A stretch of 64,000 nucleotides of DNA from Amycolatopsis regifaucium (GCF_001613935.1 NZ_LQCI01000034.1:102519-166518); one strand, 5' to 3'. Positions 44,010 through 53,217 are shown, numbered from the stretch's first letter. Notes: generated from the sequence alone by a model not told the origin. Made by a program: numbers and translations.

Positions 44010-44064
44010 GTACATGATGGCCCCCTTCCTTGCGCTAGACGCAAGGAAGGGGGCCTTCATGTAC
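44010..44064. repeat. GAAGGCC-family palindrome between convergent genes
   Basis: Arms 44010-44034 and 44040-44064 (25 bp, one mismatch) with a 5-base loop CTAGA. The arms read GTACATGA then GGCCCCCTTCC. It lies between the secreted-protein gene and the convergent RCC1 gene and can terminate both. Confidence 0.9.
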
Positions 44065-44089
44065 TGGGACAGGTCCCGCCGCCGCGGCC

Positions 44090-45067
44090 TCAGCAGAACT
44101 GCGGCGCCGCGGGGTCGACCAGCGCGACCCCGGTGCCGTCACCGGCGGAAACGGCGTAGACCGGAGTGCACACGCCGGAGAACTTCCACATGTCCATCGG
44201 CGGTTCCGAGCTGGTGTCCCGGCTCTCCTGCTTCAGGTTGCTGCCCCAAGCGAAGACGCTTCCGTCGGCCTTCAGCACGACGTTGTGGTTGTAGCCGGAG
44301 TCGATGGCGACGACGTCCGACTGCGCCTCCGGCGGTACCGAAGCCTGGCCGTAGGTGTTGTCGCCCCAGGCGATGACCGCGCCGTTCTTCAGCGCGATGC
44401 TGTGGCGGAACCCCGCCGAGATCGCCGTCACCCCGGACGTCGCCGCCGAGGGCACGGTGATCTGCCCCTTCGCGTTGCCGCCCCAGCCGAGCACGGCGCC
44501 GTTCTTGAGGGCGAGCCCGTGGTCGACGCCGGCGGCGATCGCGGTGACACCCGAGGAAACCGTTGCGGGAACAGCGGTCCGGGAACCCCAGCTCAGCACT
44601 CCCCCGTTCTTGAGCGCGAGATTGAAGTAAGCGCTGGTCGAGATCGCGGTGACGCCGGCCGTCGCCGCGGCCGGGACGACGTTCTGGCCGTAGAAACCGT
44701 TGCCCCAGGCGATGACGCCGCCGTTCTTGAGCGCCAGTCCGTGTGCCCAGCCCGCGGCGATCGCCGAGACCCCCGACGTGGCCGCGGCCGGAACGGTGGC
44801 CTGGCCGTAGCTGTTGTTACCCCAGGCGACCACCCCGCCGTCCTTGAGGGCCAGGTGGGTGATCCCGCCCGCGGAGACCGCGCTCGCGCCGAACGCCGAG
44901 GCGGGCACCGTGCCCTGCCCCTGCTGGTAGTCGTTGCTTCCCCACGGGCGCGGTTCGCCGGTGGGCGCGGCGTCGGCGGTACCGTAAAGGGAAACCGTGG
45001 CGATCATTACGGCTATCGCGGTACTCGTCACGCGCCGGGTCGTGGATCGTCGATTGACTGAAGCCAT
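44090..45067 (-). CDS. Secreted RCC1-repeat beta-propeller protein
   Basis: A 325-residue protein with an N-terminal signal peptide (about 1-33, ending GTADAAP) and seven RCC1-like repeats of about 38 residues (consensus VPAAATSGVTAIAAGWAHGL then ALKNGGVIAWGNN), ending with a C-terminal cysteine. Together they would close one seven-bladed propeller. The ATG at 45067 has no strong ribosome site; an ATG further upstream lies outside the signal-peptide context. The function of bacterial secreted RCC1 proteins is unknown. Divergent from the next secreted-protein genes. Confidence 0.82.
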   Translation of the reverse strand: MASVNRRSTTRRVTSTAIAVMIATVSLYGTADAAPTGEPRPWGSNDYQQGQGTVPASAFGASAVSAGGITHLALKDGGVVAWGNNSYGQATVPAAATSGVSAIAAGWAHGLALKNGGVIAWGNGFYGQNVVPAAATAGVTAISTSAYFNLALKNGGVLSWGSRTAVPATVSSGVTAIAAGVDHGLALKNGAVLGWGGNAKGQITVPSAATSGVTAISAGFRHSIALKNGAVIAWGDNTYGQASVPPEAQSDVVAIDSGYNHNVVLKADGSVFAWGSNLKQESRDTSSEPPMDMWKFSGVCTPVYAVSAGDGTGVALVDPAAPQFC

Positions 45068-45205
45068 ACGCGAAATGGTAACCCGATTCCGCCGATCGGC
45101 CGCCGCTTTGTCATCCTCGGACAAACTTCATAATCGCATTCAGCGCCCGCTGACAAGAAAGAACAAATTCCTCACCCACCCGGAAACATGTCGACATGAA
45201 TCCTT

Positions 45206-45219
45206 GTTACGTACATAAC
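45206..45219. promoter_or_regulatory. Near-palindrome in divergent AT-rich region
   Basis: GTTACGTACATAAC, symmetric at 12 of 14 positions, in the 286-base gap between the RCC1 gene and the secreted-protein gene at 45354. The gap is unusually AT-rich (45100-45300) and otherwise holds no coding frame. It could be an operator for either gene; this is a guess from position. Confidence 0.35.
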
Positions 45220-45353
45220 TCGCGGGTAACCTCGGTTTACCCCACCACCGAGATAGTCGACTCGAGTCGAGCATAAAAGATCAGAAAATATCGCCGAAAG
45301 GCGCATGGGGAAAGCCGTCCGAGACGTAAACTGGATCAAAGGAGATGACAGGT

Positions 45354-45980
45354 ATGTCCCGCAGACTTGGCAGGTTGTCAGCCGGTGTCGCCACCACCGC
45401 CGTCGTGTTCGGCGCGGTCGCCGGCCTCACCGCCGGAACGGCCTCGGCCCTCGCCCCCTACACGACGGGCAAAGTCGCGTACATGTGCAACTTTCCCGCC
45501 ATCGGCCAGCAGCAGCTGGACGTGACGGCCAAGTTCGACGGGCCGGCTTCGGTCGCGTCGGGCGGCGCCGTGACGCCGGCGAACATCTCGGGTACCGCGA
45601 CGATCAGCGCCACCATCAACGCGCTGCTCAACAGCGCCAACTACGACGGCGTCCGCGGCAAGGTGAACATGCCGGTCACCGTCACCAACGCCACCCCCGC
45701 CTCGGCGACGGTGACGAACCTCGACGTCCCGACACAGGTCACCCCGTACGTGCCGGGAGCGCGGACGTTCAACATCGTCCAGGACGCGGGCACCGGTGTT
45801 CCCACCTTCACCGCCGGCACACCCGGCTCCGCGACGGCCAGCCTCGGCACCACGATCAGCGCGCCGCTGGAGTTCCACAAGAAGGACGGTTCCTGGACCG
45901 CCTGGAGCTTCAACTGCACCGTGAAGAACACCAACCCGGCGCAGAACCGGGCGTTCACCCCCTCCATCACCATCACCTGA
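45354..45980 (+). CDS. Secreted DUF6801-like protein, short
   Basis: A 208-residue protein with a signal peptide (about 1-33, GRLSAGVATTAVVFGAVAGL) and a single beta-rich domain beginning KVAYMCNFPAIGQQQLDVTAKFDGP. The opening resembles the start of the longer protein encoded next (NTCVFPDPAGERPVTMDV), so they may be paralogues. I start at the ATG at 45354, nine bases after AAAGGAG; the ATG at 45345 touches that ribosome site. The family assignment is from memory and moderate. Probably wall-associated. Confidence 0.75.
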   Translation: MSRRLGRLSAGVATTAVVFGAVAGLTAGTASALAPYTTGKVAYMCNFPAIGQQQLDVTAKFDGPASVASGGAVTPANISGTATISATINALLNSANYDGVRGKVNMPVTVTNATPASATVTNLDVPTQVTPYVPGARTFNIVQDAGTGVPTFTAGTPGSATASLGTTISAPLEFHKKDGSWTAWSFNCTVKNTNPAQNRAFTPSITIT

Positions 45981-46050
45981 TGTACCACCCGTGCGGGGCG
46001 GGGACGCCCGCCCCGCACGGTCTCCACCACCGGATACGAGAGGAACCCAG

Positions 46051-47415
46051 ATGACGCAGCAGGTTCGCCGGGCACTCGGGAGGTTTCCCGTTCTGGCGGG
46101 CGTGATCCTGCTCGCTGGGGTGAACGGCGCGCTGGCCTCTTCGGCCGCGACCGATCCGACGACCTCGCCGACGCCGCCGTTGCAGGGCGCCGCCCCCGCG
46201 CGCCTGGCCCTGGTGAACACCTGCGTCTTCCCGGATCCGGCCGGCGAGCGTCCGGTCACGATGGACGTCCAGGCCACCCTGCCGAAGGTCGTTCCGACCG
46301 GAAAACCTTTACAGGTCAAGGACTTTTCTCTCACCTTCACCATCGGCGAAGGCGCACTGACCGGCCTCACCGAAGTAGCGGGCGCGGTGACGCTCGAACT
46401 CATGGTCACGCAAGAGGACAAGAAGACCCCGGTTCCGGTGGCCCTCGAGATCCCCTCGACCAAGGTGCCCGCCGCCGGTGAACTGAAACTGGTCGCGACG
46501 GGCAAGGTACCCGACATCGTGGTGAGCCTCCCCGGCGAACTCCGGCTCACCACGGGCGCGCCATCCCTCACGCTGACCGGGGTACCGGCGGATCCACCGC
46601 TGAAACCGGTCACCTGCGAGCAGGCTCCGGATCAGGACAGCGAACTGGGCCGCGTCACGCTGCTGAAGTTGAACGTCGTGAAGCCGCAGCCCGGAAAATC
46701 CGGGCAGAAGCCCGGCCCCGGGGCGCACGCCACGAACGAAGAGCCAGAGCGAGAGCCGATCGCCGTGATTCCCTTGCAGCCCTTCGAAACACAAGGCACG
46801 TCGACGGTGGCGAAGCTGGGCGCGCTCGTCCGGCTGACCCCCTCGTTCATCTTCAACGCCTTCTACTACCTCTACCCGGAACCTCCACACCGCACCACCG
46901 GCTCCACGATGATGCCGGCGAGCGAGGTGAAGTTCCTCGGCTTCGGTTTCGTGCCGATCAACGGGACGATGGAACTCCTGCCGACCGACTACCAGACCGG
47001 CAACACCGTCATCGACGTCGAGACCATGTTGCACGGCGACACCACGACGACGGCCGTCTTGCGGCTCGAACTTTTCGGGAAACTGAAGAACGTCACCATC
47101 AACGGCGTCACCCTCGACGTCGGCGACCACTGCATGACCAGCGAGCCGATCGTGCTGAACCTGCGCGGGCCGAACTGGGACCCGTTCAACGGCGGCGTGC
47201 TGCGTACCGATCCGAACGACCCGGAGCCCGCCTTCCGGGGCTTCACCCTGCCCGCGTTCTCCGGCTGCGGAGTGAAGGAAGACCTCGACTCCCTGCTGAG
47301 CGGTATGGGCTCGGGACCGGGCAACCAGGCGTGTGTCGGGGTCAACCAGGTCGGCTTGCCCTGGGACGACGTCCGCAAATGCCCGAACGCCGAGCCGCCG
47401 GTGGCGCGCCGCTGA
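46051..47415 (+). CDS. Secreted DUF6801-like protein, long
   Basis: A 454-residue protein with a signal peptide (about 1-31), an N-terminal domain with NTCVFPDPAGERPVTMDVQATLP, a linker rich in Pro/Gly/Glu (KPQPGKSGQKPGPG) and a second domain to the C-terminus with a CGVKED cysteine. The ATG at 46051 follows GAGAGG. It is 70 bases after the shorter relative and probably co-transcribed. It is convergent with the PucR gene, 9 bases away. Function is unknown. Confidence 0.75.
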   Translation: MTQQVRRALGRFPVLAGVILLAGVNGALASSAATDPTTSPTPPLQGAAPARLALVNTCVFPDPAGERPVTMDVQATLPKVVPTGKPLQVKDFSLTFTIGEGALTGLTEVAGAVTLELMVTQEDKKTPVPVALEIPSTKVPAAGELKLVATGKVPDIVVSLPGELRLTTGAPSLTLTGVPADPPLKPVTCEQAPDQDSELGRVTLLKLNVVKPQPGKSGQKPGPGAHATNEEPEREPIAVIPLQPFETQGTSTVAKLGALVRLTPSFIFNAFYYLYPEPPHRTTGSTMMPASEVKFLGFGFVPINGTMELLPTDYQTGNTVIDVETMLHGDTTTTAVLRLELFGKLKNVTINGVTLDVGDHCMTSEPIVLNLRGPNWDPFNGGVLRTDPNDPEPAFRGFTLPAFSGCGVKEDLDSLLSGMGSGPGNQACVGVNQVGLPWDDVRKCPNAEPPVARR

Positions 47416-47424
47416 CCACCGGGG

Positions 47425-48708
47425 CTACTGCCCGCTCGGCGTCCACTGTGGACTCTTGCGCGGCGCCGGGAGCACTTCCGGCAGCGCGTACCCCTCGGGC
47501 GTCGCGGAAGGGCCCACACCGGCCCGCAGCGCGAGTTCCATTTCGAACCGGGCACCCGGGTCACGCAGGTGCTCGCCGAAGGTCGCCTGCAACTGCCGCA
47601 TGCGGTACCGCACGGTCTGCGGGTGTACCTGCAACCGCTCGGCGATGTCGACGACGTTGCCCTGACTGTCCAACCACGCGCGAAGGGTTTCGAGAAGCCG
47701 TTCCTGCTGCTTCCCGGTCATCTCGGCGAGCGGGGCGAACAGGCGGTCGCGCAGCCGGCAGGTCAGCGCGGCGTCGGCGTTCACGAGCAGCGTCGCGAGG
47801 TGTTCTTCGGCGCGGATCACCCGCCGCGCCTGGATGATGCCGCGTTCGGAGAGGTGCAGGGCGTCGCGCGCCCAGCGCAGCGAATCGGCGACGGAGTCCA
47901 GCGGACGGCACGGGCCGATCGACAGCCGGTACTCCGGCAGCGCGGCCTGCAGGGTGGCCAGGCGGGCACCGGAGATCTCGCCGGGCACGAGCAGACGCGG
48001 CTCGGCGCGGTCGAGTTCGGCCAGGACGTCCGAATCCACCACGTTGTGCCGCCGGGGCCTGACGGTGTCGTCGAGCGGATGCAGCACCACCGGCGTCGCG
48101 CGTTCGGGCACCGTCCAGCCGGTCAGCTGCGCGAGTTCCGCGATCGCCTTCGACGGCGCGGGCGGGGTTTCCAGCACCAGGTGCAGCAGCTTGCGGCGCC
48201 AGGTGTCCAGCGCCCCCGCCGTGCGTGCCTTCGCTTCGAGATAGCCGTCCAGCGCGACGGACGCCAGCTCGTCCATGAACGCGAGCATGGCGTCGGCCAG
48301 TTGTGACATCACCGCGGACGAGAGCCCGCTGCGGCGGCCGACGCGCATGATGCGCCGCCACGAAACGCGGGCACCGACCCGGTACGCCGACTGGAGGGTG
48401 TCGAGGCTGCGGCCTTCCCGCATCTCGTTCTGCCCGAGCCGGTGATGGACCTCGTGCGACTGTTCCTTGGAGACACTGGGATCCGCGATCTGGGCGACGA
48501 ACAACGTGATCGCGTACTCGACGCCGGCGCGGATCGACTTCCCATATGGCCCGTCGAGCGGGCGCGCGTAGGCGGGAATCGTCGCCCGGATCTCGTCGAC
48601 GATCTCGTTGGCGAGACTCCCCAGTTCCGGCCGCAGGATGTCGGCGAGTTTGCGGGGAAGTGCCGCGGAAGGCTGCGCAGCGTGTTCGATTCCGCGCTCC
48701 ACCGACAT
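47425..48708 (-). CDS. PucR-family transcriptional regulator
   Basis: 427 residues: N-terminal helical RsbRD-like sensor (about 20-160), a central GGDEF-like CdaR region (about 170-330), and a C-terminal PucR HTH (VVDIAERLQVHPQTVRYRMRQLQATFG, about 365-395). The ATG at 48708 has AAAGGAG upstream. Such regulators control catabolic or envelope genes. Its upstream region holds a perfect TTGTCAC-N3-GTGACAA palindrome, suggesting autoregulation. The effector is unknown. Confidence 0.88.
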   Translation of the reverse strand: MSVERGIEHAAQPSAALPRKLADILRPELGSLANEIVDEIRATIPAYARPLDGPYGKSIRAGVEYAITLFVAQIADPSVSKEQSHEVHHRLGQNEMREGRSLDTLQSAYRVGARVSWRRIMRVGRRSGLSSAVMSQLADAMLAFMDELASVALDGYLEAKARTAGALDTWRRKLLHLVLETPPAPSKAIAELAQLTGWTVPERATPVVLHPLDDTVRPRRHNVVDSDVLAELDRAEPRLLVPGEISGARLATLQAALPEYRLSIGPCRPLDSVADSLRWARDALHLSERGIIQARRVIRAEEHLATLLVNADAALTCRLRDRLFAPLAEMTGKQQERLLETLRAWLDSQGNVVDIAERLQVHPQTVRYRMRQLQATFGEHLRDPGARFEMELALRAGVGPSATPEGYALPEVLPAPRKSPQWTPSGQ

Positions 48709-48825
48709 CGCAGCTCCTTTGCTCCGCCCAGCGTCCTGACATCCCACGTTCGTCGTGAGGTGACAACGAACACATCGGAGAAGTAGCCGTGAATGTGTCA
48801 CCTTTCGCAGAAGAAACCGATTTCT

Positions 48826-48842
48826 TGTCACCGTGTGACAAA
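48826..48842. promoter_or_regulatory. Candidate PucR operator
   Basis: TTGTCAC-CGT-GTGACAA, a perfect 7-bp inverted repeat, 118 bases upstream of the pucR start. Additional half-sites occur nearby: GTGACA at about 48759 and GTGTCACC at about 48796. The rest of the 48709-48938 gap has no gene. Confidence 0.55.
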
Positions 48843-48938
48843 ATCACGCGTTCTCTTGCCGTTTTGATGACAAATGCCCGGCAAACGCCTCGAACGGTAC
48901 GTACGAACGGCCGAAGGAGATGCCACCGTGACGGAGCG

Positions 48939-49733
48939 TCACCGTTTTCCGGCGAGCAATTCCCCGAGCACCTCGATCACCGGCTCCAGCCCGCGGACCT
49001 CGGTCCCGGCGCATTCGGTGATCCCGGCGCCTACGACCTCGAAGCCGCTCAGCCCGCGAAGCATCGCCACCAGGCGTTCGATCGTCAAGCCACCGGGCTC
49101 GGGATAGTTCAAGCCGTCGAACTCACCCGGGTCGAGCACGTCGAGGTCGAGGTGGACGTACACCTTGTCCGCGCCGGCCAGCCCGGCGGCGACGTCGGCG
49201 GTCTCCACCACGAGCCCGCGGTCGACCACGGCCCGTTCGGCCTCGTCGAAGACCCGGGTACCGGCGAGCACGACGCGGCCGGGTTCGATCGGCGGGTCGG
49301 CGGCGAACTCCGGGTCGCCCTCACCCAGCAGCGACCGCAGCACCATGCCGTGGAACGCGCCCGACGGCGAGGTCCGAGCGGTGTTGAGGTCGGGGTGGGC
49401 GTCGAACCAGGCGACGCCGAGACCGGGCCCGAAGCGGTGGCGGGCGACGCCGATGGGGACGAGTTCGACGCCACAGTCCCCGCCGATGGTGAGCACCGGT
49501 CCGCCGGGCGCCTCCAGCGCGGCGAGTTGCGCGGCCCGGTTCTCGCCGGTGAGGACCTCGCGGTTGGCGACGCCGTCGACCACGGGTGAGGTCTCGCGGG
49601 TCTGCCGGATGTGGTGCACCGGAACACCGAGCACGTGGCCTGCCAATTCGGCGAGCGCGACGCAGCCTTCGGGCAACTCCGGCGCACGCTCGGTGAGCGC
49701 GCCCTGAAACTGGGGTACGGCGTTGATCAGCAC
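48939..49733 (-). CDS. Arginase/agmatinase-family protein
   Basis: Binuclear manganese hydrolase fold, about 264 residues. The metal motifs are present: GGDCGVE, AWFDAHPDLN and HLDLDVLDP. The GGDC replaces the usual GGDH, so one histidine ligand is a cysteine; the enzyme may be atypical. I choose the GTG at 49733, which is seven bases after TAACCT, a likely -10 box, suggesting a leaderless message. A GTG ten codons upstream is possible. The substrate (arginine, agmatine, other) is not predictable. Confidence 0.8.
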   Translation of the reverse strand: MLINAVPQFQGALTERAPELPEGCVALAELAGHVLGVPVHHIRQTRETSPVVDGVANREVLTGENRAAQLAALEAPGGPVLTIGGDCGVELVPIGVARHRFGPGLGVAWFDAHPDLNTARTSPSGAFHGMVLRSLLGEGDPEFAADPPIEPGRVVLAGTRVFDEAERAVVDRGLVVETADVAAGLAGADKVYVHLDLDVLDPGEFDGLNYPEPGGLTIERLVAMLRGLSGFEVVGAGITECAGTEVRGLEPVIEVLGELLAGKR

Positions 49734-49776
49734 CCGGCCCAGGTTAGCGCGCCCCGGCTCCACCTCACCGCAATTA

Positions 49777-49824
49777 GTCCTCTAAGTGCGGTAGTCGCTC
49801 ACGCGAGTGCCGCACTTAGAGGAC
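49777..49824. repeat. AGAGGAC-family palindrome downstream of pyc
   Basis: GTCCTCTAAGTGCGG (49777-49791) and CCGCACTTAGAGGAC (49810-49824) form perfect 15-bp arms with an 18-base loop that holds a smaller CGC/GCG hairpin. It starts 16 bases after the pyc stop codon. Confidence 0.88.
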
Positions 49825-49839
49825 GAAACGCATCGGGGG

Positions 49840-52800
49840 TTACTCCAGGACGAGCAGCAGGTCTCCGCCTTCGACCTGCTGGACGGCGTTGATCGCGCGC
49901 CGCGACACCTTGCCGCCGGTCGACGCGGTGATCGACGCCTCCATCTTCATGGCCTCGATGGTCGCGACCGTCGCGCCGGCCTCGACCTCGTCGCCGTCGG
50001 ACACCTGCAGCGTGACCACACCGGCGAACGGCGCGGCGATCTGCTTCGGGTCGGTCTTGTCCGCCTTCTCCGTCGCCGGGATGTCGGACGCGATCGAGGT
50101 GTCGCGGACCTGGATCGGGCGCAGCTGGCCGTTGAGCGTGGCCATCACCGTGCGCACGCCGCGCTCGTCGGCCTCACCGATGGCCTCCAGCTCGATCAGC
50201 AGCCGGACACCCTGCTCCAGGTCGACCGAGTACTCCTCGCCCGGGCGCAGCCCGTAGAAGAAGTCCTTCGACGGCAGCACCGAGGTGTCACCGTACTGCT
50301 CGCGGTGCGCCTCGAAGTCCTTCGTGGGCCCGGGGAACAGCAAGCGGTTCAGCGTCGAACGCCGGTTCTCCGCCAGTCCCTTGCGGTCCTCTTCGGACAG
50401 TTCCTGTACCGGCTTCGGTTCCGCGCGGCCTTCGAGGGCCTTGGTACGGAACGGCTCCGGCCAGCCGCCGGGCGGGTCGCCCAGCTCACCGCGCAGGAAG
50501 CCGATCACCGAATCCGGGATGTCGAACTTGTTCGGCTCCGCCTCGAAGTCAGCCGGCGAGACACCGGCGCCGACGAGGTGCAGCGCGAGGTCACCGACCA
50601 CTTTGGACGAAGGCGTGACCTTCACCAGGTGGCCCAGGATCTTGTCGGCGGCCGCGTACATCGCCTCGATGTCCTCGAACCGCTCGCCGAGGCCGAGCGC
50701 GATCGCCTGCGTGCGCAGGTTCGACAGCTGTCCGCCCGGGATCTCGTGGTGGTACACGCGCCCGGTCGGTGAGGCGAGTCCTGCCTCGAACGGCGCGTAG
50801 ATCTTGCGCACGCTCTCCCAGTACGGCTCCAGGTCGCCGATGGCCTGCAGGTCCAGCCCGGTCGGCCGTTCCGAGTGGTCGGTGGCGGCGACGAGCGCCG
50901 ACAGCGACGGCTGCGACGTCGTGCCCGCCATGGACGCGACAGCGCCGTCGACCGCGTCCGCGCCCGCCTGGATGGCGGCGAGGTAGGTGGCCAGCTGGCC
51001 ACCCGCCGTGTCGTGCGTGTGGATGTGCACCGGCAGGTCGAATTCCTTGCGCAGCGCGGAAACCAGCCGCGCCGCCGCCGGTGCCCGCAGCAGGCCCGCC
51101 ATGTCCTTGATGGCCAGGACATGCGCCCCCGCGCCGACGATCTGCTCCGCCAGCTTGAGGTAGTAGTCCAGGGTGTACAGCTTCTCGGCCGGGTCCGACA
51201 GGTCCGAGGTGTAGCAGAGCGCCACCTCGGCGACGGCGGATCCGGTCTCGCGCACGGCCTCGATCGCCGGACGCATCTGCTCGACGTCGTTCAGCGCGTC
51301 GAAGATCCGGAAGATGTCGATGCCGGTCGCCGTCGCCTCTTCGACGAAGGCGTGGGTCACCTCGGTGGGGTACGGCGTGTAACCGACGGTGTTGCGGCCA
51401 CGCAACAACATCTGCAGGCAGATGTTCGGCACCGCTTCCCGCAGCTTCGCCAGCCGCTCCCACGGGTCCTCGGCGAGGAACCGCAACGCGACGTCGTAGG
51501 TCGCGCCACCCCAGCATTCCAGCGAAAGCAGCTGCGGCGTGGTGCGCGCGACCACCGGCGCGACGGCGAGCAGGTCCTTGGTCCGCACGCGGGTGGCGAG
51601 CAGGGACTGGTGCGCGTCACGGAAGGTCGTGTCGGTGACACCGATGGTCGGCGACTCCCGCAGCCAGCGCGCGAAGCCGTCCGGGCCGAGTTCGGTGAGC
51701 TTCTGCTTCGACCCGGGGGCCGGTTCGAGGTCCTTGGGCAGCTTCGGCAGCTTGACCTGGGGGTCGAGGGTGCGCGGACGCTCTCCGTGCGGTTTGTTGA
51801 CCGTCTTGTCGGCGAGGTAGGTCAGCAGCCTGGTCCCGCGGTCGGCCGAGTGGCGCGCGGTGAGCAGATGCGGGCGTTCCTCGATGAACGACGTCGTGAC
51901 GCGGCCTTCGCGGAAGTCCGGGTCGTCGAGGACGGCCTGCAGGAACGGGATGTTCGTGGCCACCCCACGGATCCGGAACTCGGCGACCGCGCGGCGGGCG
52001 CGGCCGACGGCGGTCTTGAAGTCGCGGCCGCGACAGCTGAGCTTCACCAGCAGCGAATCGAAGTGCGCGCTGATCTCGGTGCCGGCGAACGCCGTCCCGC
52101 CGTCGAGGCGGATACCGGAACCGCCGGGCGATCGGTACGCGCTGATCATCCCGGTGTCCGGGCGGAAACCGTTGGCGGGATCCTCGGTGGTGATGCGGCA
52201 CTGCAGCGCGGCGCCGCGCAGGTAGACCTTGTCCTGCGAGAGCCCGAGGTCGTCGAGTGTCTCGCCGGAGGCGATGCGCAGCTGCGACTGGACGAGGTCG
52301 ACGTCGGTGACCTCCTCGGTCACCGTGTGCTCGACCTGGATCCGCGGGTTCATCTCGATGAAGACGTGGTTGCCGTCCCGGTCGAGCAGGAACTCGACGG
52401 TACCGGCGTTGCGGTAGCCGATCTGGCGGGCGAACTTGACCGCGTCGGCACAGATCCGATCCCGCAGCTCGGACGGCAGGTTCGGCGCGGGGGCCAGCTC
52501 GATCACCTTCTGGTGCCGGCGCTGGACCGAGCAGTCGCGCTCGAAGAGGTGGATCACGTTGCCCTCGCCGTCGGCGAGGATCTGGACCTCGATGTGGCGG
52601 GGCTCGACGACGGCCTTTTCGATGAACACCGTCGGGTCGCCGAAGGCCGACTCGGCCTCGCGCGCGGCGGCCTCGATGGACTCACGCAGCTGCGCCGGAT
52701 CCCCGACGCGGCGCATCCCGCGCCCGCCACCGCCGGCGACGGCCTTCACGAAGACCGGGAAGCCGATCTCTTCGGCGGCGGCCACCAGCGCGTCGATGTC

Positions 52801-53217
52801 GGAGGACGGTTCGGACGAGCCCAGCACCGGCACTCCGGCCTCGCGTGCGGCCTTGACCGCGCGAGCCTTGTTCCCGGTCAGTTCGAGGATGTCCGCGCTC
52901 GGCCCGACGAAGGTGATGCCTTCTTCTTCGCACGCGCGCGCGAGGTCGGGGTTCTCGGAGAGGAAGCCGTAGCCGGGGTACACGGCGTCCGCGCCCGCCT
53001 TCTTGGCGGCCGCCACGATCTCCTCGACCGACAGATAGGCCCGCACCGGATGACCGGGTTCGCCGATCTCATAGGCCTCGTCGGCCTTCAGCCGGTGGAG
53101 CGAATTGCGGTCTTCGTGCGGGAACACAGCCACCGTGCCCGCGCCGAGCTCGAATCCGGCGCGGAACGCGCGGATGGCGATCTCACCCCGGTTGGCGACC
53201 AGTACCTTGCGGAACAT
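49840..53217 (-). CDS. pyc: Pyruvate carboxylase
   Basis: ATP- and biotin-dependent carboxylation of pyruvate to oxaloacetate (anaplerosis). A single 1125-residue chain: biotin carboxylase (about 1-450; start FRKVLVANRGEIAIR, ATP-grasp GGGGRGMR), carboxyltransferase (about 530-800; TFRDAHQSLLATR, and the metal/lysine region AIKDMAGLL), and a C-terminal biotinyl domain with EAMKMEAS and the biotin lysine K1091. The ATG at 53217 has GGAAGGA upstream. In mycobacteria this gene follows rsmD; here it is 23.8 kb away from it. Confidence 0.97.
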   Translation of the reverse strand: MFRKVLVANRGEIAIRAFRAGFELGAGTVAVFPHEDRNSLHRLKADEAYEIGEPGHPVRAYLSVEEIVAAAKKAGADAVYPGYGFLSENPDLARACEEEGITFVGPSADILELTGNKARAVKAAREAGVPVLGSSEPSSDIDALVAAAEEIGFPVFVKAVAGGGGRGMRRVGDPAQLRESIEAAAREAESAFGDPTVFIEKAVVEPRHIEVQILADGEGNVIHLFERDCSVQRRHQKVIELAPAPNLPSELRDRICADAVKFARQIGYRNAGTVEFLLDRDGNHVFIEMNPRIQVEHTVTEEVTDVDLVQSQLRIASGETLDDLGLSQDKVYLRGAALQCRITTEDPANGFRPDTGMISAYRSPGGSGIRLDGGTAFAGTEISAHFDSLLVKLSCRGRDFKTAVGRARRAVAEFRIRGVATNIPFLQAVLDDPDFREGRVTTSFIEERPHLLTARHSADRGTRLLTYLADKTVNKPHGERPRTLDPQVKLPKLPKDLEPAPGSKQKLTELGPDGFARWLRESPTIGVTDTTFRDAHQSLLATRVRTKDLLAVAPVVARTTPQLLSLECWGGATYDVALRFLAEDPWERLAKLREAVPNICLQMLLRGRNTVGYTPYPTEVTHAFVEEATATGIDIFRIFDALNDVEQMRPAIEAVRETGSAVAEVALCYTSDLSDPAEKLYTLDYYLKLAEQIVGAGAHVLAIKDMAGLLRAPAAARLVSALRKEFDLPVHIHTHDTAGGQLATYLAAIQAGADAVDGAVASMAGTTSQPSLSALVAATDHSERPTGLDLQAIGDLEPYWESVRKIYAPFEAGLASPTGRVYHHEIPGGQLSNLRTQAIALGLGERFEDIEAMYAAADKILGHLVKVTPSSKVVGDLALHLVGAGVSPADFEAEPNKFDIPDSVIGFLRGELGDPPGGWPEPFRTKALEGRAEPKPVQELSEEDRKGLAENRRSTLNRLLFPGPTKDFEAHREQYGDTSVLPSKDFFYGLRPGEEYSVDLEQGVRLLIELEAIGEADERGVRTVMATLNGQLRPIQVRDTSIASDIPATEKADKTDPKQIAAPFAGVVTLQVSDGDEVEAGATVATIEAMKMEASITASTGGKVSRRAINAVQQVEGGDLLLVLE

